The notes under the pieces were generated by a model that worked only from the letters and a program-made list of their open reading frames with translations, was not told the origin of the DNA and did no database searches. From Candidatus Synchoanobacter obligatus (lineage in GTDB: Bacteria; Pseudomonadota; Gammaproteobacteria; Comchoanobacterales; Comchoanobacteraceae), in assembly GCF_024259865.1 (NCBI RefSeq), contig NZ_JAKUDN010000002.1, positions 261,591 through 325,590 on the forward strand: a DNA stretch of 64,000 nucleotides, written 5' to 3'. Both the position numbers and the translations under genes were made by a program. Each line of letters opens with the position of its first letter. Within the stretch, counting starts at the first letter, position 1. Below are positions 1 through 7,724 of this stretch, piece after piece.

Positions 1-639
1 GCTGTCTTCACCTTTCGTGGTGCCCCAGGCATAAGAGCCAGTGATCTCACCTGAGATAGAATCTGATAGCTGACCACTCACCGCAGCATCGCCCCCCAAA
101 AACCATGAGGACTGTTCAGAACCTTGAGGATCAACAGCCGCGCCGCCACCCTCAAAGTTTGCAATCAACTCGCTGCTGACTCTGTGCGCGGTAAAACCTA
201 GACTGGCCCCAGACATTTCTCCGCCAAGGAAGAAAGAAAAAATGTTCTTGGTCTTTTGGGTGACTTTTAATGTTTCTATGTCAGAGCCACCGCTATTTGA
301 GGAGTGACCAAACATTTGGAAAACATCTTCTGCATCACTACCAAAAAAGGCTATTGTGACGGCCCCTTTTGCGTTAAAGCCTTTAAATGGTTTTGTAGCG
401 TCAGCGCCAAATACAAGGGCATTGTCTGCAATGGTCGCATGACTATGATCCGCGCCATTGGTTTGGACTGTGCCATTAAATATTAAAGTTTCAGAATCAG
501 CCGTTCCATCATGGGTCCCATATTGTATTGTATAGACACTAGCACCAACCCCACCTGAAAATTTGGCATCAGTGTCTTCATCTGCCAATGTCATTGTTGA
601 GGCAAGTAACGCTCCTAAGAAAAGTGTTTTAAATTTCAT
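1..639 (-). CDS. Putative secreted or outer-membrane protein, 3' end outside window
   Basis: The reading frame opens at 639 and stays open to the window edge for 213 codons, so the C-terminus is missing. The first ~19 residues (MKFKTLFLGALLASTMTLA) look like a cleavable signal peptide. The mature part is rich in Gly, Ser, Thr, Asp and aromatic residues, as in beta-barrel or porin-like proteins. A purine-rich ribosome site (GGAGAG) lies just upstream of the ATG. It starts 15 bp after the stop of the preceding exported protein, so the two are probably co-transcribed. No family is recognised; the outer-membrane location is inferred. Confidence 0.7.
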   Translation of the reverse strand, partial: MKFKTLFLGALLASTMTLADEDTDAKFSGGVGASVYTIQYGTHDGTADSETLIFNGTVQTNGADHSHATIADNALVFGADATKPFKGFNAKGAVTIAFFGSDAEDVFQMFGHSSNSGGSDIETLKVTQKTKNIFSFFLGGEMSGASLGFTAHRVSSELIANFEGGGAAVDPQGSEQSSWFLGGDAAVSGQLSDSISGEITGSYAWGTTKGEDS

Positions 640-654
640 GTTAACTCTCCGTGT

Positions 655-1413
655 TTATCCGTTGTTAGGAACATAGCTTAAGCCAATATTCCCTGTGATG
701 TATCGCATTGGTGTGGCCGCATGGAAGATGGTTGTATTGTCGGCATCATTCTTGATCGTATCGGTGTCTCTCATGCTGTATGATACATCGACGTGGGCAT
801 GGATGGCGCTGTCACCAAGTTGTGTTCCGGCTTTAACAACGAGACCAGGAACGTAGCGATTATCATCATAGGTGAAGTCTGCTGTGGTATCTGGATCGGG
901 GCGATTGGCGCCTCTGGCAAGACCATCGCCATCAGCACCATCATCGTAGAACATTTGGAGTTCATCTCTGATGACAGTGAATCTGATTCCTGCAGCAAAG
1001 TCGCCCATGTTATAGAGCCCGTCTATGAAGAACTTAGCCTTAGGTTCAATGCTAAATCCGATGATGTCTGTCTCTCCGTCGTTGGCGTCGGCGTCTGCAA
1101 CACTTTGAGCCAGCACAACCTTGTCTGATTTGCTAACAGCAGCACCTATTCGGGCACTAAACTTGCCTTCTCCAAAAGCTTTTTCTACGGTGGCACCAAT
1201 GGTTGGTAGGGTATAGGTGGCTGTTTTAACCGATCCTGTCTCGGGCTTTTTCGCTGTTCCACCTAAGATGTTGGTTTCGGATCCACCACTTTCACCAAAG
1301 CTTTGTACAAAAGTTCCTACTTGGAGTGACGCTTTGATGCCATCTGTTACGGCGGCACCTGCAAGAGGCGATAAGAGTAATATGCTTGCGCATAAGGATA
1401 ATGATTTGTTCAT
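655..1413 (-). CDS. Putative outer-membrane beta-barrel-like protein
   Basis: This 252-residue protein begins with a clear signal peptide (MNKSLSLCASILLLSPLAGA). The mature part has alternating polar and hydrophobic stretches and many Gly, Asp and Thr residues. One Asp/Gly-rich loop (around residues 150-175) and segments such as GLVVKAGTQLGD and GNIGLSYVPNNG suggest amphipathic beta strands. It does not end in the C-terminal Phe typical of BamA substrates. It is the first gene of a two-gene unit with the exported protein that follows. The function is unknown; a porin or surface antigen role is only an inference from composition. Confidence 0.65.
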   Translation of the reverse strand: MNKSLSLCASILLLSPLAGAAVTDGIKASLQVGTFVQSFGESGGSETNILGGTAKKPETGSVKTATYTLPTIGATVEKAFGEGKFSARIGAAVSKSDKVVLAQSVADADANDGETDIIGFSIEPKAKFFIDGLYNMGDFAAGIRFTVIRDELQMFYDDGADGDGLARGANRPDPDTTADFTYDDNRYVPGLVVKAGTQLGDSAIHAHVDVSYSMRDTDTIKNDADNTTIFHAATPMRYITGNIGLSYVPNNG

Positions 1414-1492
1414 TCACTGCTCCATGTGACATTAAATATTTACCATTATGCAGCAGTTGCTCTTTAATGTATAGTGTTCTCTTAAAAAAGTA

Positions 1493-2887
1493 TTAAGTTT
1501 CTTTCATGGATTCAAAAAACTTCTCATTTGTTTTGGTTGCTTGTACCCGTTGAATGACCAGTTCAGTGGCTTGAGCCTCATCCATGGTTTGTAAATACTT
1601 TCTTAAGATCCAGCAATAGTTGAGATATTCAGCAGATACCAAAATCTCTTCTTTACGGGTTCCGGATTGTTTGACATCAAGGGCTGGATAGATGCGCTTC
1701 TGTGCCAAGTGTCGCATGAGGTGAATCTCATGGTTACCGGTACCTTTGAACTCTTCATAAATCACTTCATCGGCTTTTGATCCGGTATCGATCAATGCCG
1801 TTGCAATAATGCTCAAGCTACCACCATCCATTAGGTTTCTGGCAGCACCAAAGAAACGCTTAGGGCGTTGTAGGGCTGAGGCAGAAATACCGCCAGATAG
1901 AATCTTGTTGTCTGTGGCGGCAACATGGTTGTAGGCACGGGCAAGACGGGTGATGGAGTCTAGGAAGATTACAACATCATCGCCGCTCTCTGCCAAACGC
2001 TTGGCTTTGGCCAATACCATTTCAGCCACTTGAATATGACGGCTTGGTGGATTGTCAAACGGACTGGCAATGATTTCAGCATCAACAGAACGCATGTTAT
2101 CAGTAACTTCCTCTGGTCGTTCATCCAGTAATAGCATGAACACCTTGCATTCAGGGTTGCTTTTTAATATCGCATTGGCAATGCTTTGAAGCATCACGGT
2201 TTTACCAGTCTTGGGCGGGGCCACGATTAAGCTTCTTTGGCCTTTACCGATGGGCGCTACAATATCAATCATCCGACCAATGGTGTCGCTTTTATGCCCA
2301 GACCCTTGCTCAAGCTGGAGCCATTCTGTTGGGAATTCTGCAGGTTTGTCACCAAATGGCACCAACAGCACTTGTTCTTGTACTGGGCGCATATTCACTT
2401 CAAATACTTCATCAACCGCAAAGTAACGCTCGCCTCTGTTGGGCGGTCTTAATGTAACTTTTGAGAAAATCACCCCTGTTTTTAAACGATACTGTTTAAT
2501 GATTTGTGGTGGTACATAAATGTCATCAGGACCTGGATGGTAACTGGTTTGGGGGGATCTTAGGAAACCATAGCCGTCTTGTACAATCTCTAATACACCA
2601 GAAGATGGGCCTTCAAGGATCATTTTGGCACCTTTTTTGGATAGGAGCTTCTGAATGGCGAACAATAGCTCTTGACGAGACTGGCGGTTGTATTCTAGTC
2701 CAATGCTTTTGGCTTTGGCGTGCAAAGCCTTGATGTCCATGTTTCTAAGGTCAATAAGGTTGATAATGACTGAAGGCTTTTGTGGTGCCTGGTCTTGTTC
2801 ATTTTGCGCTTGTTGTTCAGGGCGTCTTTGGCGCTGATCTTGCTTGGGGGATTGCTTATTGTTTTGCGATGGTTTGGTTGGGTTCAT
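1493..2887 (-). CDS. rho: Transcription termination factor Rho
   Basis: Rho is the hexameric RNA-dependent ATPase helicase that ends transcription at Rho-dependent sites. The 464 residues show a Gln/Lys/Arg-rich N-terminal extension (1-38). A Rho N-terminal helical domain (about 45-85) follows, then the RNA-binding domain with GYGFLR (105-110). The ATPase has Walker A APPKTGKT (223-230), [10 protein letters not shown] (254-263) and the [13 protein letters not shown] region. The disordered extension makes it longer than the E. coli protein (about 420). It lies 12 bp after trxA and shares that gene's promoter; trxA-rho is the usual gammaproteobacterial order. Confidence 0.98.
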   Translation of the reverse strand: MNPTKPSQNNKQSPKQDQRQRRPEQQAQNEQDQAPQKPSVIINLIDLRNMDIKALHAKAKSIGLEYNRQSRQELLFAIQKLLSKKGAKMILEGPSSGVLEIVQDGYGFLRSPQTSYHPGPDDIYVPPQIIKQYRLKTGVIFSKVTLRPPNRGERYFAVDEVFEVNMRPVQEQVLLVPFGDKPAEFPTEWLQLEQGSGHKSDTIGRMIDIVAPIGKGQRSLIVAPPKTGKTVMLQSIANAILKSNPECKVFMLLLDERPEEVTDNMRSVDAEIIASPFDNPPSRHIQVAEMVLAKAKRLAESGDDVVIFLDSITRLARAYNHVAATDNKILSGGISASALQRPKRFFGAARNLMDGGSLSIIATALIDTGSKADEVIYEEFKGTGNHEIHLMRHLAQKRIYPALDVKQSGTRKEEILVSAEYLNYCWILRKYLQTMDEAQATELVIQRVQATKTNEKFFESMKET

Positions 2888-2899
2888 AGGGTTTCTGCC

Positions 2900-3232
2900 T
2901 TATTCTGCTGTTTCTGCGTTGGCTTGAGATAAAAATTCAAGGATCTGGTTTTTAGAGAGGGCGCCGACTTTGCGGGCAATAATTTTCCCATTATGGAAAA
3001 GCAACAGACTGGGAAGACCCTTAACATCGAAGCGCTCCATGGTCTTGGGGTTGTCGACAATGTCAATCTTGCAAATGGTGCACTCGGATTGTTCTTCAGC
3101 AATTTCAGCCAAGATGGGTGCAATGCGCTTACATGGATTGCACCAGTCAGCCCAAAAATCAACCAATATCGGTTTGGAGGATTCTAAAACATCTTGATCA
3201 AAGGTGCTGTCCGTTGTATGGATAATGGTCAT
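2900..3232 (-). CDS. trxA: Thioredoxin with a WCNPC active site
   Basis: This is a cytoplasmic thioredoxin of 110 residues, normal length for the family, which reduces protein disulfides. The fold is seen in ILVDFWADW (22-30), followed by the active site W30-C-N-P-C34. The usual thioredoxin 1 motif is WCGPC, so Gly is replaced by Asn. The cis-proline loop reads GLPSLLLF instead of GIPTLLLF. Both changes sit at the redox centre and could shift the redox potential or partner choice. Position directly before rho and a strong promoter suggest that it is the main thioredoxin. Confidence 0.95.
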   Translation of the reverse strand: MTIIHTTDSTFDQDVLESSKPILVDFWADWCNPCKRIAPILAEIAEEQSECTICKIDIVDNPKTMERFDVKGLPSLLLFHNGKIIARKVGALSKNQILEFLSQANAETAE

Positions 3233-3287
3233 GATAACGCCCTAATTAAATAAACGAGAAAAGGTTTCTTGAAAGAAATATCTGAAA

Positions 3288-3316
3288 ATTATATAAGTAC
3301 GCACGGCCGCTGTCAA
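3288..3316 (-). promoter_or_regulatory. Consensus sigma-70 promoter for trxA-rho
   Basis: On the minus strand the sequence reads TTGACA (3311-3316), 17 bp, TATAAT (3288-3293). Both boxes match the consensus exactly. The -35 box overlaps the parB stop codon (3313-3315). Transcription would start near 3281, leaving a leader of about 50 nt before trxA. Confidence 0.9.
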
Positions 3317-4188
3317 GCGCTTTCTTTGTTTTGGAGGTGCTGTTGGCTTGTCAGTGCTGATAAGATCTTCTCCAAAGACTCTGGAGAGTCGTACTGTAGC
3401 GTGATGGCGCCTTTTTCATGTGAGCCTCGAATTCTTGCTTTTAAGTTCAGCTGTTTCAAGGTATTGGCAATCCAATGGTTGTCTTTAGGGGATCGCTGTG
3501 GCTTGGGCTGGTTCAGTTGCTTGATTAATTGTTCCACTTGTCGTACAGACAGTTGGCGTTTGATGATGGTGAGCGTTAGCTGAGGCTGTTTTTCATAAGG
3601 GGCGCCCAATAGGGTGCGTCCATGACCCATGTCAATTAAGCCATCTTTCAAAGCTTGTTTGGCCTCTGGGTGTAGTTTGATGAGGCGAAGTGAGTTCGAG
3701 ATCGCTGATCGTGACTTGTTGACTTTTTTGGCCACATCGTCATGAGACAGCTGGTGGTTGTCAATCAAACGCGCATAAGCAAAAGCTTGGTCAATGGGAT
3801 TCAGCGCTTCTCGTTGAATGTTTTCAATGATGGCAATCGATTCTGCTGCCAGTTCATCAAGGTTCTTGATAATAGTGGGTATGGTGTTGAGCCCTGCTTG
3901 AATACAAGCCCGATACCGTCGTTCTCCTGCTATGATTTCATAGCCTTCGGCTTTAGGTGTGACAATGATCGGTTGAAGAACGCCATGGGATTTCACTGAT
4001 TCTGCCAGCTCACTGAGGGGCTCAGGCTTAAATGTCTTTCTCGGTTGGTTTTTGTTCGGTGAGATCTTGGCTAGGTCAATGTGTTTGATCTGTTCGTTGG
4101 GCTGAAGATCTGCTTGAGCATCAGATAATAGCGCTTGTACACCCATGTCGCTCAGTGCGCGTCCTAGTCGTCTTTTTGGTTTTTTCAT
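3313..4188 (-). CDS. parB: Chromosome partitioning protein ParB
   Basis: ParB is the parS-binding CTPase of the chromosome segregation system. In its 291 residues the ParB/Sulfiredoxin domain shows the box-II motif AGERRYRA. The helix-turn-helix domain follows (NIQREALNPIDQAFAYARLI, then the DDVAKKVNKSRSAISNSLRL region). The C-terminus is a short dimerisation domain. The ATG overlaps the parA stop by 4 nt, so the two are translationally coupled. I found no clear parS site in the window. Confidence 0.95.
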   Translation of the reverse strand: MKKPKRRLGRALSDMGVQALLSDAQADLQPNEQIKHIDLAKISPNKNQPRKTFKPEPLSELAESVKSHGVLQPIIVTPKAEGYEIIAGERRYRACIQAGLNTIPTIIKNLDELAAESIAIIENIQREALNPIDQAFAYARLIDNHQLSHDDVAKKVNKSRSAISNSLRLIKLHPEAKQALKDGLIDMGHGRTLLGAPYEKQPQLTLTIIKRQLSVRQVEQLIKQLNQPKPQRSPKDNHWIANTLKQLNLKARIRGSHEKGAITLQYDSPESLEKILSALTSQQHLQNKESA

Positions 4189-4958
4189 GTGGTTGCTTCC
4201 AGTTGTTTTGCGCGTTTCAGCATTTCAGCCATGAGCGCTAAATAGGCCATGGCACCATGGCATCTTGGGTCATAAGAAAAAATGCTTTTGCCGTAGCTGG
4301 GTGCTTCAGCCAAGCGAATATTTCGAGGTATGACGGTGTTGAGCAAGGCGCTGCCAAAGTGCTCGGTCAATTCTGATGATACGTCGATGGCCAAACGATT
4401 TCTGCCGTCATACATGGTGCGAAGTAATAATAAGCTATGGGTTGCAAGCCCTAAGCTTCTTCGCGTGGACTCAATGGTTTGTAGTAGCTTGGTGAGGCCT
4501 TCTAGGGCATAGTATTCACATTGGATCGGGATTAATACATTGCTGGCTGCTACCAAGGCATTCATGGTGAGGATGTTTAAGCTTGGTGAGCAATCAATTA
4601 AAATCATATCATACTGTGTTGGTAGGCTTTTCAGTCCTGACAGTAGGGTTTGTTCTTTTAGGGATGATGACATGAGTGAAATTTCACTGGCGGTTAAATC
4701 ATAGCTTGAGGCCAGAATGTCGAATCCTTCAGAGGTTCTTTGAATGCAGTCAGTGAAGCTTGCATGGTTGTCAAAGGCCTCTTTAATAGATCGGTCAGAG
4801 GTTTCCATACAGCCTGTTGTCGCATTGGCCTGCGGATCAAGGTCGACCAACAGGACCTTTTTCTTCATTTTGGCTGCAGCAGCTGCTAATGATATGGTCG
4901 TGGTGGTTTTTCCGACACCGCCTTTTTGGTTGATAACGGCATAAGTGTTGCGTAACAT
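4185..4958 (-). CDS. parA: Chromosome partitioning ATPase ParA (Soj-like)
   Basis: ParA is a Walker-type ATPase that positions ParB-parS complexes on the nucleoid. The 257-residue protein starts with the deviant Walker A motif KGGVGKTTTTISLA right after the N-terminus. It has LVDLDPQANATTG (switch I region) and LIDCSPSLNILTMNAL (Walker B). The lack of an N-terminal DNA-binding extension marks a chromosomal rather than plasmid type Ia ParA. It is first in the parAB unit and has its own promoter upstream. Confidence 0.96.
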   Translation of the reverse strand: MLRNTYAVINQKGGVGKTTTTISLAAAAAKMKKKVLLVDLDPQANATTGCMETSDRSIKEAFDNHASFTDCIQRTSEGFDILASSYDLTASEISLMSSSLKEQTLLSGLKSLPTQYDMILIDCSPSLNILTMNALVAASNVLIPIQCEYYALEGLTKLLQTIESTRRSLGLATHSLLLLRTMYDGRNRLAIDVSSELTEHFGSALLNTVIPRNIRLAEAPSYGKSIFSYDPRCHGAMAYLALMAEMLKRAKQLEATT

Positions 4959-4985
4959 AGTCGATCCAATCCTTACCTGGTATTG

Positions 4986-5014
4986 ATTCTATCCCGCTGT
5001 GACAATATTTGCAA
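4986..5014 (-). promoter_or_regulatory. Probable promoter for parAB
   Basis: Minus strand: TTGCAA (5009-5014), 17 bp, TAGAAT (4986-4991), 28 bp upstream of the parA start. The -10 matches 5 of 6 and the -35 matches 4 of 6. It lies back to back with the ftsY promoter. Confidence 0.6.
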
Positions 5015-5049
5015 GCATCTTCCATGTAGAGAAGACTTTTTTCTCTGGC

Positions 5050-5078
5050 TTGAGAAAGTGCTCTTAAGGCCTTATGAT
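5050..5078 (+). promoter_or_regulatory. Probable promoter for ftsY
   Basis: TTGAGA (5050-5055), 17 bp, TATGAT (5073-5078), each 5 of 6 to the sigma-70 consensus. The -10 is 25 bp upstream of the ftsY ATG, so the leader would be short. Confidence 0.65.
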
Positions 5079-5102
5079 ACAGTATAGAAACTTGAGAATA
5101 TT

Positions 5103-5999
5103 ATGCATTGGTTTACAAAAAACACAGATCGGGTTTATGCCAAAACAAAGCGTGCTATGTCACGTGTGGTGGGGATATTAAAGGGTAAAAAACGGTTAGA
5201 TGAAGCCACTTTGTCATCTTTAAAAAGCGCATTAATTGATGCAGACTTGGGTTTGTCATTAACAGACGAGGCGATGGCTCACTTGCAAACAGTGTGTGCC
5301 CAAGGTGTTGATGAAGACGCCACGTTACTGGAGACATTAAAAGCCTTTTTAAGAGGGTTTTTCCAGCCGGTTAAGCCACTGTCTGAATCCCTCATGCCAG
5401 TTGTTTTGGTGGTGGGTATTAACGGGGCGGGAAAAACAACCAGTATTGCAAAGCTTGCCCGGTATTATGGTGAGCAGGGCCATAAGGTTGCGTTAGCCTC
5501 AGGAGATACCTACCGTGCTGCAGCAGATGAACAATTGAACTATTGGGCGGATGCTGTTGGAGCGGTGTTTATTAATCGGCCTGATACTCAAGATCCGGCT
5601 GCAGTGATGTATGATGCGTATGGCACAGCAAAACAAGCTGGAGCAACGCTGTTGATTGCGGACACAGCAGGAAGAATGCATGGTCAGCAAGGGTTGATGG
5701 ATCAGTTGAAAAAAGTCAAACGGGTTTTGGGGAAGTTGGATGCAAAAGCGCCCCATGAGGTTTGGCTGGTGCTAGACGGTAGTCTTGGGCAAAGCAATGT
5801 GACTCAGGCACAATTGTTTCATGAAGCGCTTGGCGTTACCGGTGTGGTGCTAACCAAGATGGATGGGTCTGCCAAAGGGGGTGCATTGTTTTCAGTGGCC
5901 AAAATGGGATTGCCCATTCGGTTTTTAGGCAGTGGTGAAAGTAGTGAGGACCTTCAGTTGTTTGATCCTAAGGTCTTTGTGGATGAGGTTTTTGCCTAG
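5103..5999 (+). CDS. ftsY: Signal recognition particle receptor FtsY
   Basis: FtsY is the SRP receptor GTPase that docks ribosome-SRP complexes at the inner membrane for co-translational insertion. It is 298 residues, lacking the long acidic A domain of E. coli FtsY. The helical N domain (about 1-95) is followed by the G domain. That domain has G1 GINGAGKTT (105-113), the insertion-box motif DTYRAAADEQL (135-145), G3 DTAGR (187-191) and G4 TKMDG (251-255). The usual DTFRAAAVEQL and DATTGQ motifs are altered (DGSLGQ). The rpoH promoter overlaps its stop codon. Confidence 0.96.
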   Translation: MHWFTKNTDRVYAKTKRAMSRVVGILKGKKRLDEATLSSLKSALIDADLGLSLTDEAMAHLQTVCAQGVDEDATLLETLKAFLRGFFQPVKPLSESLMPVVLVVGINGAGKTTSIAKLARYYGEQGHKVALASGDTYRAAADEQLNYWADAVGAVFINRPDTQDPAAVMYDAYGTAKQAGATLLIADTAGRMHGQQGLMDQLKKVKRVLGKLDAKAPHEVWLVLDGSLGQSNVTQAQLFHEALGVTGVVLTKMDGSAKGGALFSVAKMGLPIRFLGSGESSEDLQLFDPKVFVDEVFA

Positions 6000-6025
6000 A
6001 CATTTTTGTATTTTTTTGATATAAT
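5997..6025 (+). promoter_or_regulatory. Strong sigma-70 promoter for rpoH
   Basis: TAGACA (5997-6002), 17 bp of mostly T, TATAAT (6020-6025). The -35 differs from consensus at one base and contains the ftsY stop codon TAG. It is built like the trxA promoter, with the -35 on the upstream gene's stop. Confidence 0.8.
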
Positions 6026-6049
6026 GTATTAAATTACAGGTATTTATTT

Positions 6050-6997
6050 TTGAGTAAAGAGACATTAGAGACCATAAGCGGCGAGATTTTGCCCAGCACC
6101 AAGTCAAATAAAGCGTTGGTGCCTTTATCGACATCGTTGGTGCCTACGGCATCTTACGGTGATAGTCTTGATGCATATTTGAAACAAATAGCCAGTATCC
6201 CCTTATTAAGTCAAGAAGATGAATTGCATTATGCCAAGTTGTATCGAGAGAACCGTGATCGACAGGCGGCACAATATTTGGTGTTGTCCAATCTTCGGTT
6301 TGTGGTTTATGTGGCCAAAGGTTTTAAAGGTTATGGTTTGCCATTGGCTGATATGATCCAGGAGGGAAATCTTGGCTTGATGAAGGCGGTAGAAAAGTTT
6401 GACCCAGACCAAGGCGTGCGGTTTATTTCTTATGCGGTGTATTGGATTCGTTGTGACATTAATGAGTATATTATTAAAAATATGCGGATGGTACGTTCTG
6501 TGACCAACAAGAAACGTCGCAAGCTTTTATTTAATTTAGGCAAGCATATGCAGAGTGGTAGCACGTTCTCATTGAGTCAGCGTCAAGAATTGGCTAAAGA
6601 ATATGGTGTGAGTGTTGCGGATATTGATGTGGTTGAGGCGTCATTGGCAAACCATGATGCATCCGTTGAATTTACCAGCGCCCAAGGTGTGTCGACGGTG
6701 GAGCTGTTGCCAGATGGTAAGGCCACGCCTGAGCAAGTGTTTGAAAATGAATCACGGGATGTGCAACATACGACCTTGGTTACAAAAATGTTGGCATCGT
6801 TAAATGATAGGCAGCGTGAAATCATACAGTCTCGTTGGCTGTCTGGGAAGAAGGCGTCATTGGAGTCATTGGCTGAGAAACTTGGGGTTTCCATGCAGCG
6901 TGTGAGTCAAATTGAAAAACAGGCACTAGAGAAGTGCCGTACACTAGATATTGCACCAGAGGATGTCATGTATCTAGGAGATGACGTAGAGGCATAG
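6050..6997 (+). CDS. rpoH: RNA polymerase sigma-32 factor RpoH
   Basis: This is the heat-shock sigma factor, 315 residues. The start is a TTG at 6050, since no ATG lies upstream in frame. Region 1.2 (SLDAYLKQIASIPLLSQEDE) is followed by region 2 (LVLSNLRFVVYVAKGF, then DMIQEGNLGLMKAVEKFDP). RKLLFNLGK is a variant of the RpoH box that sets sigma-32 apart from other sigma factors. Region 4 ends in SMQRVSQIEKQALEKCR. About 30 residues precede region 1.2 as a flexible extension. A second, divergent sigma factor lies at 47.3 kb. Confidence 0.95.
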   Translation: MSKETLETISGEILPSTKSNKALVPLSTSLVPTASYGDSLDAYLKQIASIPLLSQEDELHYAKLYRENRDRQAAQYLVLSNLRFVVYVAKGFKGYGLPLADMIQEGNLGLMKAVEKFDPDQGVRFISYAVYWIRCDINEYIIKNMRMVRSVTNKKRRKLLFNLGKHMQSGSTFSLSQRQELAKEYGVSVADIDVVEASLANHDASVEFTSAQGVSTVELLPDGKATPEQVFENESRDVQHTTLVTKMLASLNDRQREIIQSRWLSGKKASLESLAEKLGVSMQRVSQIEKQALEKCRTLDIAPEDVMYLGDDVEA

Positions 6998-7046
6998 AAA
7001 AGTCTATGATTCTCTGCTATTCTATGATGGGGTAGCTGGAGAATAA

Positions 7047-7724
7047 ATGATGAAACTGTTTAGAGTCTTAACGATATTGGGTGCGTCCGTTTTTGCCGCC
7101 AATATTGATGATCGTATTCAGCAATATATTTTAAAACATCCTGATGTGGTCGCGCAGGCTTTAGAACTTTATGCAAAGAACCAAATGAATGAAAAGCTAG
7201 AACAAGTTGTAGCATCGCAAGATGGAGACATTGTTTTGGCCAACCAAAAAGCACCGAATCGATTGGTTGCCTACATCGATTATCGATGCAGCGCTTGTCA
7301 AAAAAGTTATCCCTGGGTGAAAGATTTTATTCAAGCGCATCCTGATGTAGCGCTTGTGCTGAGGCCGTTGCCTGTATTGGGGGGTGAAGCAACCCGCGCG
7401 GCGTTATTGGCGTATGAGGCTGAGAAAAAAGGCGCAATAGCGCAATATAATGAAGCTTTGTTGGACAAGTCGGGTCCCGTTAATGCTGAGAGATTGTCAG
7501 AACTGGAGCAGTCGCTGGGCTTAGAAACGGTCTCAATAGAGGGTAAGCCTCATTGGGCGCTGAGTTATGTGAAGAGCCATTACAAGCAGTCAGCATTATT
7601 AGATAACCAGTCGGTACCGCTGTACTTGCTCCGTGTTGATGGTGAGGTCAAAGTACTTCAGGGGATTCATGTGTCATCATTAGATGACGCATACCAACAG
7701 TTGGTGTCTCATGCCTCTCATTAA
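7047..7724 (+). CDS. DsbA-family periplasmic thiol-disulfide protein
   Basis: The 225-residue protein has a short signal sequence (about residues 1-18). A small N-terminal helical segment (DDRIQQYILKHPDVVAQALE) resembles the ScsC/Com1 N-terminal domain. A thioredoxin-fold domain follows with C81-S-A-C84. Com1 of Coxiella and DsbA2-type proteins of Legionella are of this build, with a dimerising N-terminus and a DsbA-like domain. It probably oxidises or isomerises disulfides in exported proteins. CSAC differs from the CPHC of E. coli DsbA. The 3' end overlaps the ABC permease gene. Confidence 0.85.
   Translation: MMKLFRVLTILGASVFAANIDDRIQQYILKHPDVVAQALELYAKNQMNEKLEQVVASQDGDIVLANQKAPNRLVAYIDYRCSACQKSYPWVKDFIQAHPDVALVLRPLPVLGGEATRAALLAYEAEKKGAIAQYNEALLDKSGPVNAERLSELEQSLGLETVSIEGKPHWALSYVKSHYKQSALLDNQSVPLYLLRVDGEVKVLQGIHVSSLDDAYQQLVSHASH

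Noticed and set aside
771-1128. Two ORFs overlapping the outer-membrane-like gene (771-998 minus and 793-1128 plus)
   Set aside because: Both lie wholly inside a gene with a signal peptide and good start, and have no ribosome site.
3313-5102. parS sites near parAB
   Set aside because: I looked for the palindrome TGTTTCACGTGAAACA and close variants and saw none.
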